From Desulfococcaceae bacterium HSG9 (GTDB taxonomy: Bacteria; Desulfobacterota; Desulfobacteria; Desulfobacterales; JAUCGF01), in contig JAUCGF010000006.1 in the NCBI GenBank assembly GCA_030378005.1, positions 1 through 45,593 of the forward strand: a stretch of 45,593 nucleotides of DNA, given 5' to 3'. A model generated the notes under the pieces. The model was not told the origin of the DNA and did no database searches. It saw only the letters and a program-made list of their open reading frames with translations. Shown here piece by piece: positions 8,916 through 16,707 of the stretch. Positions within the stretch are counted from its first letter, which is position 1. Every line of letters starts with the position of its first letter. A program made the translations under genes and the position numbers.

Positions 8916-11476
8916 AGAACATTATCGCTTCCGCCTTTGGGATTACTTGATATTTTCAGAGCCAATCCGCCACCCGACGGTTTCGGAATCATAACAGAAG
9001 GGCTTCCACACCAGATAAAAATCAAGTTCCGCCCATAACTCCTTATCTTTGAAATGTTTTTCAAAATCACGTAGTATATCCATTCGCCGCAAAGAATAGG
9101 GGCGATATATCTAAAAATTTCTTTTTTAAGATTTCGGAATGATTTTAACCGCTCATAAAAATCCGACCCTCCGAAATCGATTTGCCTGCCGATTTTTTTT
9201 AATTCAGACAAAGATTGCATCAATTTGTCACGTTCATCCGCATCTGCACTGGTAAAAACAACGATGAACGGCGAAGCGCTCTCATTGTCATTCAAATCAT
9301 CGGTCAGAAATTGTTCGATCTTATGAAAATCAAAGCCTTGCCCGGAGTTGTTCTGCAACAGTGTCCCATAATCAGACCAAAAATGAAGCATGCGTTTCTC
9401 AATGGCCTCAAAAATACGAGGAATCTCTTTTTCATAACGGGCTTCTATGGCTTCGATTTCGCTGTCCGACAGCGAGTGTTGACTTTCCAAAACTTCGGCA
9501 ACGCTGTTTTCGATAATTTGCTTATACGTTTCCTTGACTTTATCGACGGTTTTACTGTGAATCATGCGGTGAAACCGCTGACGGAACCAGGAAGAGCGCT
9601 GGTTGTGATCTCGTAAATCAAAGGCGAAAACGGGACAGGCGCCGCGCCCGGCGATAAAATTACGTCCCACCCGGCCGCAACCCTGTCGAAAAGAGCGCAA
9701 ATCGTTCAACTCCACAAACCCCGTATCAAAATCAAGATCCACACCGGCCTGCACAATGGATGTGGCAATCATTAGAATCGGCTCATCATCTTTTAAGCGC
9801 AGGGCCGCCTCGGCCAATTGTTCTTTGATGTCACGGGGACGCAAATAATTGGTGATGGTATAATCCGTTTTGCCCAAATCCCGTGTGATGGATACGGCAT
9901 CTTTGGCCAGATTCACCAAAACCAAAACAGATTGTTGATGATTTTCTTTACGATACGCCTTAATTTTTGCCGTCAGATCATCTATGTTCACAATTTCCGG
10001 ACAGGGATGAATTTTTCGGCGGCCATCCACAAAATCATTGTTTTCCAAATCCCAAAGTTGTTGCTCCGTCAAAAGCGGCATCAGTTCAGGAAAGGCGGGC
10101 CAGTGCAGCGCGTCATGGGCTTTTTGCCACAAAAATGACGACGGCGGCGTGGCTGACATAAAAATCGGCACAGCGCCGCAAAGCCGGTGCAGAACCGAGC
10201 AGATCAAGGCAAAAACACCGAATTGAATATGGGATAAAAACTGGCATTCATCCAAAATCCAGATCGAATTTTTCAGGTTGAACAGAGCTGTGCAACTGTT
10301 TTTCGACATGCCGCCCAAAACGGACAGGGCGCGGTGGTATGTGGTCACCACCAGCCCGGCATCCAGACGTTCGAAGCGTTTGGTGCGCTCGCGCACTTGC
10401 TCCGGGTTATATTGGGATTCCGAGGCCGTGCGTCGGGAGTCGGTCAATTCTCTGGCGAGATAATGGAGCAGCATGTTGTTGCCGTTCCGGTTGAAGCTGA
10501 AAATTTCTTCGGCCACCTGATTCAATATGGCAGTTGTGGGCGCCATGTAAAACACTTTGGATGTGCCGATGCTTTTCTGAATTGTGGCGGTCAATCTGGA
10601 CACAGCAACAGTTTTGCCTAAGCCTGTGGGTGCTTTCAATAAAAGAACAGGAAAATCCGGTTGCCAGTTTTCACAGACTTGGTCTTGAAAAAGAGTTCGC
10701 AATTGATTGAGGCTATTTGCCGCATCTTCAGCCGGTGGTGTAACCGCAAACCGGCTTTCACAGATTTCAGGCTCTGACACGGCAGGTTCAGGAATACCGT
10801 GAGTTTGGCGTGCGGCACTGTCAGCATCGGCCCAGGCAATGGCTCCCAAACACATTTTGCAAAGCAGAAAAGCGCAGAAAAAATTTTCACCGGAAATTTC
10901 CGCCTCCGGCGTGTCCAACTCAAAAATTTCTTCTTCAAGTTCAGCAAGGTCCCCGTTCAGAGTGTTGATGGTGTATTTAATTTTGTACTGATTCGTCACT
11001 TGTTGAATCAGCGCCTCGCTTGCGTGTGAGCGGGTTTTTTGCCAATGGTGGAGGGATGCGGCGTGTTCCTTATCAATGTCGGTTTGTTTCAGTTTGCCGT
11101 GATGGGCGGCAATCACCGCAAAAACGATGTGGGGTAAAAGCGAACGCAAGGAAAAATTTTCAAACAGATTTGTCTTTTGCCGTAGAATTGCACGGGTGAT
11201 CAGATAGGCAAGCACCGCACTGCCACCGGAATGACGCGAAAGATGGTTAGACGCGGCACCGTCTAAATGGGCCTGAAAAGCGGACGTATCCTTGAGCAGG
11301 TCATGGCATGAACCGATGATATTCGCCAAAAAATGCCCCATTTCCTGATAGGGAGGTGCCAGATTGGTCGCTAAAATTGCCTGTATATGAACAGCCACCG
11401 CCTGGCCATGAGCGACAAGATCGCTCTGGGGATGGGGATGGCTGCGCCTTTGATTTGCAGGTTTCATTTTTTTCAT
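8912..11476 (-). CDS. cas3: CRISPR-associated helicase-nuclease Cas3 with N-terminal HD domain
   Basis: 854 aa from the ATG at 11476, which overlaps the cas5 stop in an ATGA arrangement. HD nuclease: His23, His58-Asp59 (SCHDLLKDT), Lys62, His82 (SRHSGG) and a later HHGK at 125-128. Superfamily 2 helicase: Walker A KAPTGLGKT at 281-289, DEAD-type box WILDECQFLS, motif III FMSATPP, motif V SIVQAGVDLDFD and motif VI QGCGRVGRN. It is recruited by Cascade to unwind and shred the non-target DNA strand. All catalytic motifs I looked for are intact, so interference should be functional. It is the last gene of the operon; the array leader begins inside its stop codon, where cas4-cas1-cas2 would be expected in a standard I-B locus. 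Confidence 0.96.
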   Translation of the reverse strand: MKKMKPANQRRSHPHPQSDLVAHGQAVAVHIQAILATNLAPPYQEMGHFLANIIGSCHDLLKDTSAFQAHLDGAASNHLSRHSGGSAVLAYLITRAILRQKTNLFENFSLRSLLPHIVFAVIAAHHGKLKQTDIDKEHAASLHHWQKTRSHASEALIQQVTNQYKIKYTINTLNGDLAELEEEIFELDTPEAEISGENFFCAFLLCKMCLGAIAWADADSAARQTHGIPEPAVSEPEICESRFAVTPPAEDAANSLNQLRTLFQDQVCENWQPDFPVLLLKAPTGLGKTVAVSRLTATIQKSIGTSKVFYMAPTTAILNQVAEEIFSFNRNGNNMLLHYLARELTDSRRTASESQYNPEQVRERTKRFERLDAGLVVTTYHRALSVLGGMSKNSCTALFNLKNSIWILDECQFLSHIQFGVFALICSVLHRLCGAVPIFMSATPPSSFLWQKAHDALHWPAFPELMPLLTEQQLWDLENNDFVDGRRKIHPCPEIVNIDDLTAKIKAYRKENHQQSVLVLVNLAKDAVSITRDLGKTDYTITNYLRPRDIKEQLAEAALRLKDDEPILMIATSIVQAGVDLDFDTGFVELNDLRSFRQGCGRVGRNFIAGRGACPVFAFDLRDHNQRSSWFRQRFHRMIHSKTVDKVKETYKQIIENSVAEVLESQHSLSDSEIEAIEARYEKEIPRIFEAIEKRMLHFWSDYGTLLQNNSGQGFDFHKIEQFLTDDLNDNESASPFIVVFTSADADERDKLMQSLSELKKIGRQIDFGGSDFYERLKSFRNLKKEIFRYIAPILCGEWIYYVILKNISKIRSYGRNLIFIWCGSPSVMIPKPSGGGLALKISSNPKGGSDNVL

Positions 11477-11964
11477 TCCACCAAAACAACCTGGGCAGGA
11501 CAATTGCTTTGGCCTAAATACGGCGTGCCTGCGGGCTGTCTGACAGCGTTTATCAATTCAGCCGCCCCTGTTTCAGTCAGTTCAGCCACTACATCCAATT
11601 GCACATGCCAGTGGTAGGTCAGGTTTTTAGGGCCCGATTGCGGTATATTTTTTCCTTTTTTGTTGGTGTACTGATCTGTAGTTTTGTATCGATGCTGTCC
11701 TATAATACGAATCTCGGGATTACGCGGATAATCAATACGTTTGATTTCAAGCTGATTTTCCGCGATCCATCGGTTCAGTTCCGGAGCCAAGTCGAAATTT
11801 TCAGTGTCGTCGAAATCGCGCCATAGCCCTAACATATTGCCCAATAAACCGTGAATTGCCCGGGTGCGCTCGCCAATATCAGTATCCGCAACATCTGTGC
11901 CGGGCATGGCCAAATTGCGAAACAAGGCTCGTTCTCCCCAAAAACGAATATGGATGGTTTTCAT
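11473..11964 (-). CDS. cas5: Cascade subunit Cas5
   Basis: 163 aa. I choose the ATG at 11964 because AAGGAG sits just upstream (aaggagattATG) and the protein then opens with MKTIHIRFWGERALFRN, a RAMP-type first beta strand. Position between cas7 and cas3, with coupled start and stop on both sides, supports Cas5, which caps the crRNA 5' handle. It is short for the family and I do not see a clear glycine-rich C-terminal loop; it ends with NCPAQVVLVE. Function is inferred mainly from operon position. The frame is open upstream to 12045, overlapping cas7, but that start lacks a ribosome-binding site. Confidence 0.78.
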   Translation of the reverse strand: MKTIHIRFWGERALFRNLAMPGTDVADTDIGERTRAIHGLLGNMLGLWRDFDDTENFDLAPELNRWIAENQLEIKRIDYPRNPEIRIIGQHRYKTTDQYTNKKGKNIPQSGPKNLTYHWHVQLDVVAELTETGAAELINAVRQPAGTPYLGQSNCPAQVVLVE

Positions 11965-12004
11965 AATCTCCTTATGCGTAAAATTGATGGATATTTGCTG
12001 CATA

Positions 12005-12964
12005 CTAAAGCTCCATTTTAGCCATCTTTTCCCATTGTCCGCCAAAGCGCTCTTTCCACGGTTTCAGTTTTTTTTCCAAGTGGCTGATGGTCTGAGCAAA
12101 ATTGACATGCATAGGCAAAACACCTTTTTCATCAGCCAAAAGAGAGGCCGGGTCGCTGATGTACTGATCCGGCAATTGTTCCGTCTGGTTGGCATACAAA
12201 GCAAACGGTTGCTGGCCCTTGCGCATGGTGGAAGCATAACCCAGCAGTTTGTAGCCTTCCCATATACCTGTCAAATAAAGACGGTATAACTGTTCAATCC
12301 GTTTTGTAAGCGTTTCATCATCGGTCATACCCAATTTTTGACTGGCGATCAACCTGAGTTGTTTGGCATTGAACAAACCGAGACAGATAAAAACACCTTC
12401 TTCCATGTAATCCGTAAAATGAGATCCCGGCTGATTCTTGTTGGGCTGGCAAAAGGCATTGGAAATGCCGCGGTTGTCAATCTTAACCTGGGTTACGGTT
12501 TTCGGCAGGTAGATCAGTCCGGCGCTGCCGGTGATGGATGTGGGAAAAGCCGCATGTTTAAGGCCGTTGCTGTTGACAAGTCCGAAGAACGGAATGTCGA
12601 AACAGCAATTAAACATATCCGCTGCCGTAACTTTATTATCTTCTTTTTCTGTAATGGTGCTGATTTTACCCAGCAAATCGGTCAAAGCGCCTTTCAGAGT
12701 GCGCGGACCGAAAAATTCATTCTTGCAGCCCATGAGTTCTGCGCCATCATTATCTTGCAGCAAGCCGCTTTGCCGGGTGTAAAACACACCGTTTTTCACA
12801 TTTTGGTTAAAACATTCCTGGGTAGTGAAAACCCGTGACTGGGGATCGACGCGGATTTCGCCGGTGCCGCCATCTCGATTGGGTGAACAGTTGCTGGATG
12901 TCCATACGAAAAGAGTGTAAATATAATTGGTATTTTCCTTTAACTTGAATTGATCGAATTGCAT
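12005..12964 (-). CDS. cas7: Cascade backbone subunit Cas7
   Basis: 319 aa. Six copies of Cas7 normally polymerise along the crRNA to form the interference backbone. The sequence starts MQFDQFKLKENTNYIYTLF, and contains NRDGGTGEIRVDPQS and FFGPRTLKGALTDLLG, consistent with a RAMP fold, and GNEAF-like stretches are absent; family assignment leans on size and on the cas8-cas7-cas5 order. The ATG at 12964 has AGGGAG upstream. A family A miniature element lies immediately upstream (12995-13069), between this gene and cas8. Five cysteines are scattered but form no zinc motif. Confidence 0.8.
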   Translation of the reverse strand: MQFDQFKLKENTNYIYTLFVWTSSNCSPNRDGGTGEIRVDPQSRVFTTQECFNQNVKNGVFYTRQSGLLQDNDGAELMGCKNEFFGPRTLKGALTDLLGKISTITEKEDNKVTAADMFNCCFDIPFFGLVNSNGLKHAAFPTSITGSAGLIYLPKTVTQVKIDNRGISNAFCQPNKNQPGSHFTDYMEEGVFICLGLFNAKQLRLIASQKLGMTDDETLTKRIEQLYRLYLTGIWEGYKLLGYASTMRKGQQPFALYANQTEQLPDQYISDPASLLADEKGVLPMHVNFAQTISHLEKKLKPWKERFGGQWEKMAKMEL

Positions 12965-12994
12965 TGGTCGCTCCCTTGTTTTTGAGTTTTATTA

Positions 12995-13069
12995 TCATAA
13001 GATGGAAAATGTTGAATGCAAAAAATCGCTGTGCTAATTTTTTGCACTCCTAAGCTTTCCATCTACTGA
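12995..13069. mobile_element. Family A miniature element, copy 2, internally deleted
   Basis: A 75-bp version of the family: the right terminal repeat TTTCCATCTACTGA (13056-13069) is intact, the left one is degraded (tcataagatggaaa, from 12995), and the centre keeps only one tgcaaaaaatcgctgtgc palindrome half. It fills the cas8-cas7 gap. The cas8 stop codon lies inside its terminal repeat. Confidence 0.82.
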
Positions 13070-13575
13070 TTATCGTTATTCACTTCATTGCCGGCCGCCT
13101 CAATCGGGGTGTCATAGCGCAGAAATCCCAGACTTACGGCATCCATGAACAACACCGTTTCCGGTGTATGCGGATTTTTTTGGGACCATTTGAACATTAG
13201 CTCAAGCGGGGCATGTACTTTTGAGAGTTTAGCTCCCGCCCGTTCAGCCTTGCTGTAAAGATCGATGCTCAAAGTTCGTAGCTGGGCAGGCGTGTGTTTG
13301 GCCAGGCTTTTACCGCCAATAACGGATTTATAATCGTCGCGAATTTTAAAGCAAATCTGTTTCAACGCCCATCCGCAAACCAACCCATCAATAACAGTTT
13401 GCCAACTGTCTGATTCGGTATCCACAAAAATCCCGTAATTCATGGTTTGCTGTTCAATGAATTGTTGAACCCTGACCCTGTATTTCTTATTTTTATCCGA
13501 AGTTTGATCCGGCCTTCCCGGCAAGAAAAAATCTGTCAGGTACTCCCTGATTCTCTGTTGATTGTTTTGATCCAT
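13063..13575 (-). CDS. cas11: Predicted Cas11 small subunit from an internal start in cas8
   Basis: In frame with cas8, the ATG at 13575 (residue 577, MDQNNQQRIREYL) is preceded by AAAAGGAGAA with a 7-base gap from AGGAG to ATG, the best Shine-Dalgarno sequence in the operon. The product would be 170 aa and mostly helical, the size and fold expected for the Cas11 belly subunit. Independent translation of small subunits from within cas8 or cas10 is established for types I-B, I-C and I-D. That it happens here is inference from the ribosome-binding site. Confidence 0.7.
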   Translation of the reverse strand: MDQNNQQRIREYLTDFFLPGRPDQTSDKNKKYRVRVQQFIEQQTMNYGIFVDTESDSWQTVIDGLVCGWALKQICFKIRDDYKSVIGGKSLAKHTPAQLRTLSIDLYSKAERAGAKLSKVHAPLELMFKWSQKNPHTPETVLFMDAVSLGFLRYDTPIEAAGNEVNNDNQ

Positions 13576-15303
13576 TATTTTTCTCCTTTTTTGTAAATTT
13601 TTCAGAAGTATTTTGCCAGTCCATTTTGCATCCGCTTTCAAATTGCTCATCGCCTTGATTTGGATGATCAGGCTCATGGCGTGTTCCCATAAACGGGCGT
13701 CAATCGGTTTTTCTGATGAATTGTTACGAATGAGATATTTACGCCAGCGCATCCAATATTCAATCTGGTCTATCCGTCCCGATAAAAAATAACGTCCGCA
13801 CAACCCTTTGATTTCTTTTTCTTTCCACCCTTCCGAAAGATTCAGGGACGTGTGATTCAGCAATGTGGCCAAACGGCCAAACCCAGCCGGGTTATCCGCC
13901 ATTTCCAGAAAAAGGAAGGCTTTTGCCGCCGGTAAATGGCGGTAAACAAATGTCCATGCAAACTGAGGCTGGTTGGATGATCCAACGTTTTCTTCAAATG
14001 CGAACATGAGTTTGCTGACCTTAAAGCTTGACCAACTCTTTGTCCATAATGCTTTTCTTTGTTCCTGAATACGCTTCAGCGCCTTTTCCTTTTTTTCTTT
14101 AGCTTTGGGTGAAGCGGAACTCTTCTTTAACCAATTGAAATAGTCCTGTTTACACTCGTTCAATTGGGTAATCAGATCCGCAATAAATTCAAGGTAACGA
14201 CCAATTAGAAAAACATCTTCAGGAAACACATAATAGGAAAGAGCTGCGGGGAGAGAAAAAGCCTTATCCTGTATGATATTGCTGTATGCCGGGAGAAACC
14301 GGTTCACCGCACGGCGATCAAAGCCTAACATGATTTTTGGAGCCAGGGCGCTTTGCCGATCCGCTTTCTGATAGGCATTCGTTGGCGCTTTGCCGGTTGC
14401 CGGCGCGGTAAAAACTTTGTTGGCGATAGTAATTCGATCAATTGTGTCTTCACGAGTCAACGCTAAAAACTTTGCGATAACCGGATTGGAAGAGGACTGC
14501 TGATCGGCATAGCCTCCTAAACAAAAATCTCCAGCATCCAATAGAAGCGGCAGAGCAGATATATCGCCGATATTGCCTGATGCGGTAATGATAGGATCCA
14601 CCCGAACAGGCTTTTTTAATTTCTCATCGCTGATTTTTAATGATTTCATTTGATTCAGCATCCAAAACAACAAGCAGAATTTGAACCATTCCTTTGGAAT
14701 CAGGTCAGAGTCGCTTTTTTCACCCAGCAATTCGGCTTTTTCATTCAAGGCATTGAGGGCCAAAACGGAATGAACCGCCAAAGTTGGCTTGTTACAAGTA
14801 ACGATCTGATAAACCGACTTTGCGACCATCTCTTCCAAGATACTTGCTTCATTATCAGATTTTTTCTTTTTTTTCGGATTAAAGGTAAAAAGGGGGCCGG
14901 TGTCAATGAAAAGTTCGTAAACAGTCTCTGGTGAAGCGTCATTGAATTGTTGCATCAATGCCAAAAAATCATTAAGTTCTGTCAGGCTGTTTTTCGATGT
15001 CAGCCAGGGAAACCATTCCACCGGAAAGGCATCCTTTTTCTTTATTTTTCTAAAAGTGTTGATGGAAGCATTTCCAGAATTGCTGCCTTGAAAGCGGCCG
15101 GGAGCGGCTTGCACTATTTTACCGTCAAGCAAAATGGGCAAGAAAAGCTTGGTTTTAGGTTTTTTCTGTGCAAGGTTGTGTGCAAACGCTTCCTGAAACG
15201 CTGTTATGCCGAAATGACAACTTCGGAGTAGAAAACAAGGCTCGCCTACCTGGCCGTTTTCCGTTAGCATCTTTGCATGGGCTAAAAGCGTATCAAAAAT
15301 CAT
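13063..15303 (-). CDS. cas8: Cascade large subunit, Cas8 (type I-B-like)
   Basis: 746 aa, lying between cas6 and cas7 and therefore in the position of the large subunit that recognises the PAM and the R-loop. The sequence is divergent: I see no CxxC zinc pairs of the TM1802-type Cas8b proteins, only lysine-rich linkers (KKKKKSDNE near 155; KAKEKKEKALKR near 420) and a helical C-terminal third. Gene order cas6-cas8-cas7-cas5-cas3 is that of type I-B, but subtype is uncertain. Its ATG overlaps the cas6 stop by four bases. Codons 577-746 can be translated separately from a strong internal ribosome-binding site (see Cas11). The final CAG-TAG comes from a miniature element. Confidence 0.82.
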   Translation of the reverse strand: MIFDTLLAHAKMLTENGQVGEPCFLLRSCHFGITAFQEAFAHNLAQKKPKTKLFLPILLDGKIVQAAPGRFQGSNSGNASINTFRKIKKKDAFPVEWFPWLTSKNSLTELNDFLALMQQFNDASPETVYELFIDTGPLFTFNPKKKKKSDNEASILEEMVAKSVYQIVTCNKPTLAVHSVLALNALNEKAELLGEKSDSDLIPKEWFKFCLLFWMLNQMKSLKISDEKLKKPVRVDPIITASGNIGDISALPLLLDAGDFCLGGYADQQSSSNPVIAKFLALTREDTIDRITIANKVFTAPATGKAPTNAYQKADRQSALAPKIMLGFDRRAVNRFLPAYSNIIQDKAFSLPAALSYYVFPEDVFLIGRYLEFIADLITQLNECKQDYFNWLKKSSASPKAKEKKEKALKRIQEQRKALWTKSWSSFKVSKLMFAFEENVGSSNQPQFAWTFVYRHLPAAKAFLFLEMADNPAGFGRLATLLNHTSLNLSEGWKEKEIKGLCGRYFLSGRIDQIEYWMRWRKYLIRNNSSEKPIDARLWEHAMSLIIQIKAMSNLKADAKWTGKILLKNLQKRRKIMDQNNQQRIREYLTDFFLPGRPDQTSDKNKKYRVRVQQFIEQQTMNYGIFVDTESDSWQTVIDGLVCGWALKQICFKIRDDYKSVIGGKSLAKHTPAQLRTLSIDLYSKAERAGAKLSKVHAPLELMFKWSQKNPHTPETVLFMDAVSLGFLRYDTPIEAAGNEVNNDNQ
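13576..13590 (-). promoter_or_regulatory. Internal ribosome-binding site within cas8
   Basis: AGGAG occupies 13587-13583 inside the coding sequence (codons for K-R-R-K-I), correctly spaced from the in-frame ATG at 13575. Confidence 0.72.
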
Positions 15304-16145
15304 CGAATCACCTCCTCAACAACACCGAAACCCATGGAATTCATCTCCCCCAACCCGCAAGACCATGCAATGCGCTGAATTGCCATAGGGGCCGTGATTT
15401 CGACCGGTGCGATCCAACTGAAAACCGGCGCTTGCTTGATTTGGTGTCGTTTTCGATGAACACTTTTTGCAGTGGATAAAGGCATTAGCCGAATACGCAC
15501 ATCTTTTTCCGTAAAATCCGCAGCATCCTTATTTTCTTTGGCACCGTTTTGCAGCCAACCTACGGCAATATCCGGCCTGATTTCTTTCAATCGTCGCCAT
15601 TTATGAATCAGGTTTTGCGCGAGAAGAGATTCACAGGTATGACTATCAACCGGTGTTCCGGGCAAGGCATAGCGTTTTTTATTTTCATCCTTGCTGCTCC
15701 AACTGGTCACACAGGAAGCGGGCTGCCGCAAGCGCCAGACCATTGTTTCCTTAAAATCCGGTACTGGCGCATGGATGGCCTTTTGAATATGAAGGAGTTG
15801 CGAACCGATACGAAGCTGTGATGTTTTGGTAAAGCCGTCATTCAGCCGGTTAATCAATTCCGGCCAGGGTGAACAGATCGCGAGTGAACAGATCCCTTTG
15901 AAAACCAAACCGCCGGATTTGTTTTGGCTCCTGTTTTCAGGATGAATTTCGGTTTGACGCGAATATAACGGCGAAAAACCGAAAAGTTTGATTCGGTTGC
16001 GGTACAACTCACCGCCATGCAAATCATCGGCAAAATCGGAATCCGCATGCGCAATGGCCTGATAAACAGCGGCGGCCAGTTTGGGATAGTAGGAAAAATC
16101 AAGTCGAATCGGAGTTTCTGGAAAAAGACGTAAGAAAATTTGCAT
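15300..16145 (-). CDS. cas6: CRISPR RNA endonuclease Cas6
   Basis: 281 aa from the ATG at 16145 (MQIFLRLFPETPIRLDFSYYP), the standard Cas6 opening strand; the open frame upstream to 16196 is not needed. The C-terminal glycine-rich loop GLGEMNSMGFG at about residues 265-275 is the Cas6 signature. A histidine near residue 28-40 (IAHADSDF) could be the general base. It would cut the repeat transcript eight bases before each spacer, leaving the TTTGAAAC handle. It is first in the operon and overlaps cas8 by four bases, so expression is coupled. Confidence 0.9.
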   Translation of the reverse strand: MQIFLRLFPETPIRLDFSYYPKLAAAVYQAIAHADSDFADDLHGGELYRNRIKLFGFSPLYSRQTEIHPENRSQNKSGGLVFKGICSLAICSPWPELINRLNDGFTKTSQLRIGSQLLHIQKAIHAPVPDFKETMVWRLRQPASCVTSWSSKDENKKRYALPGTPVDSHTCESLLAQNLIHKWRRLKEIRPDIAVGWLQNGAKENKDAADFTEKDVRIRLMPLSTAKSVHRKRHQIKQAPVFSWIAPVEITAPMAIQRIAWSCGLGEMNSMGFGVVEEVIR

Positions 16146-16254
16146 TGTAAAATAAATCCTTTTGGCTCTGGTAAATTGCGGCTTTCTATGGCTCAAAATT
16201 GAAATTGGCAGTAATTGCTATCAACCTTTCCCTCTGTTGAAAACAATAGCACCC

Positions 16255-16330
16255 ACAATTTTAAATGAAACAGCGCACTATCACATATAAACATACCATT
16301 GTAAACCCCTTGTCATAATTGTCAGTATAA
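16255..16330 (-). promoter_or_regulatory. Candidate cas operon promoter region
   Basis: The minus strand upstream of cas6 is AT-rich and carries CTGACA and TTTACA -35-like hexamers within 50 bases, followed by TATGTTTATATGTGATAG. No single box pair is convincing; it is the only visible promoter space for the five-gene operon. Confidence 0.35.
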
Positions 16331-16356
16331 CCCATAACCCATAACCCATAACCCAT
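16326..16356. repeat. Short tandem repeat, about four units of ATAACCC
   Basis: Four consecutive 7-base units (ataaccc) immediately precede an inverted repeat at 16359-16430. Such runs are length-variable by polymerase slippage. Confidence 0.85.
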
Positions 16357-16358
16357 AA

Positions 16359-16430
16359 GGATTGAACTGACCTGCCGAGCGCAAAAGTAGGCAAATGCCC
16401 AGCAGTACTCTGGCAGGTCAGATTCAATCC
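16359..16430. repeat. Inverted repeat with 18-base arms
   Basis: Arms GGATTGAACTGACCTGCC (16359-16376) and GGCAGGTCAGATTCAATCC (16412-16430) match except for one inserted base; the loop is 35 bases. The rest of the 16146-16707 gap shows no gene I can support. Confidence 0.8.
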
Positions 16431-16707
16431 ATTGTTCATGAAGCCCGGCGAATTTTACAAAATGTTGTATGGGGATTGGTAAAGCGGTATGCGATTTTGG
16501 AAGGCCGGATAATGCATCGGAAGCGCTTCCTGAATCGGTTTAGCAGTCAGACTGCTTCCAAAAGCGCTGAAACAGGGTAAAACAGAGGTATCAAAAAGCA
16601 TTCGAAATTCCTTTTTGCCACCTGAAGACGCACTAATCCTGTCCGCTTCGATATTGTCGAAAAAAAAGCGGTTGTGATACTTACTGATCTTTGACAAAAA
16701 ACGATTG

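Noticed and set aside
6792..8922. Several open frames of 60-115 codons on both strands between 6.8 and 8.9 kb containing repeated SHQTEVDLK or FQIHFGLMGT
   Set aside because: They are translations of the CRISPR repeat and its spacers, not proteins.
9818..10621. Plus-strand ORFs opposite cas3
   Set aside because: Antisense shadows without protein-like motifs.
12005..12045. Upstream start for cas5 at 12045 overlapping cas7
   Set aside because: No Shine-Dalgarno; the ATG at 11964 has AAGGAG and the correct first beta strand.
13493..13690. Alternative-frame ORF inside cas8
   Set aside because: Shadow frame; the in-frame internal start at 13575 explains the ribosome-binding site better.
16455..16697. 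80-codon minus-strand frame left of the IS91-type transposase
   Set aside because: No recognisable motif or ribosome-binding site; overlaps probable IS end DNA.
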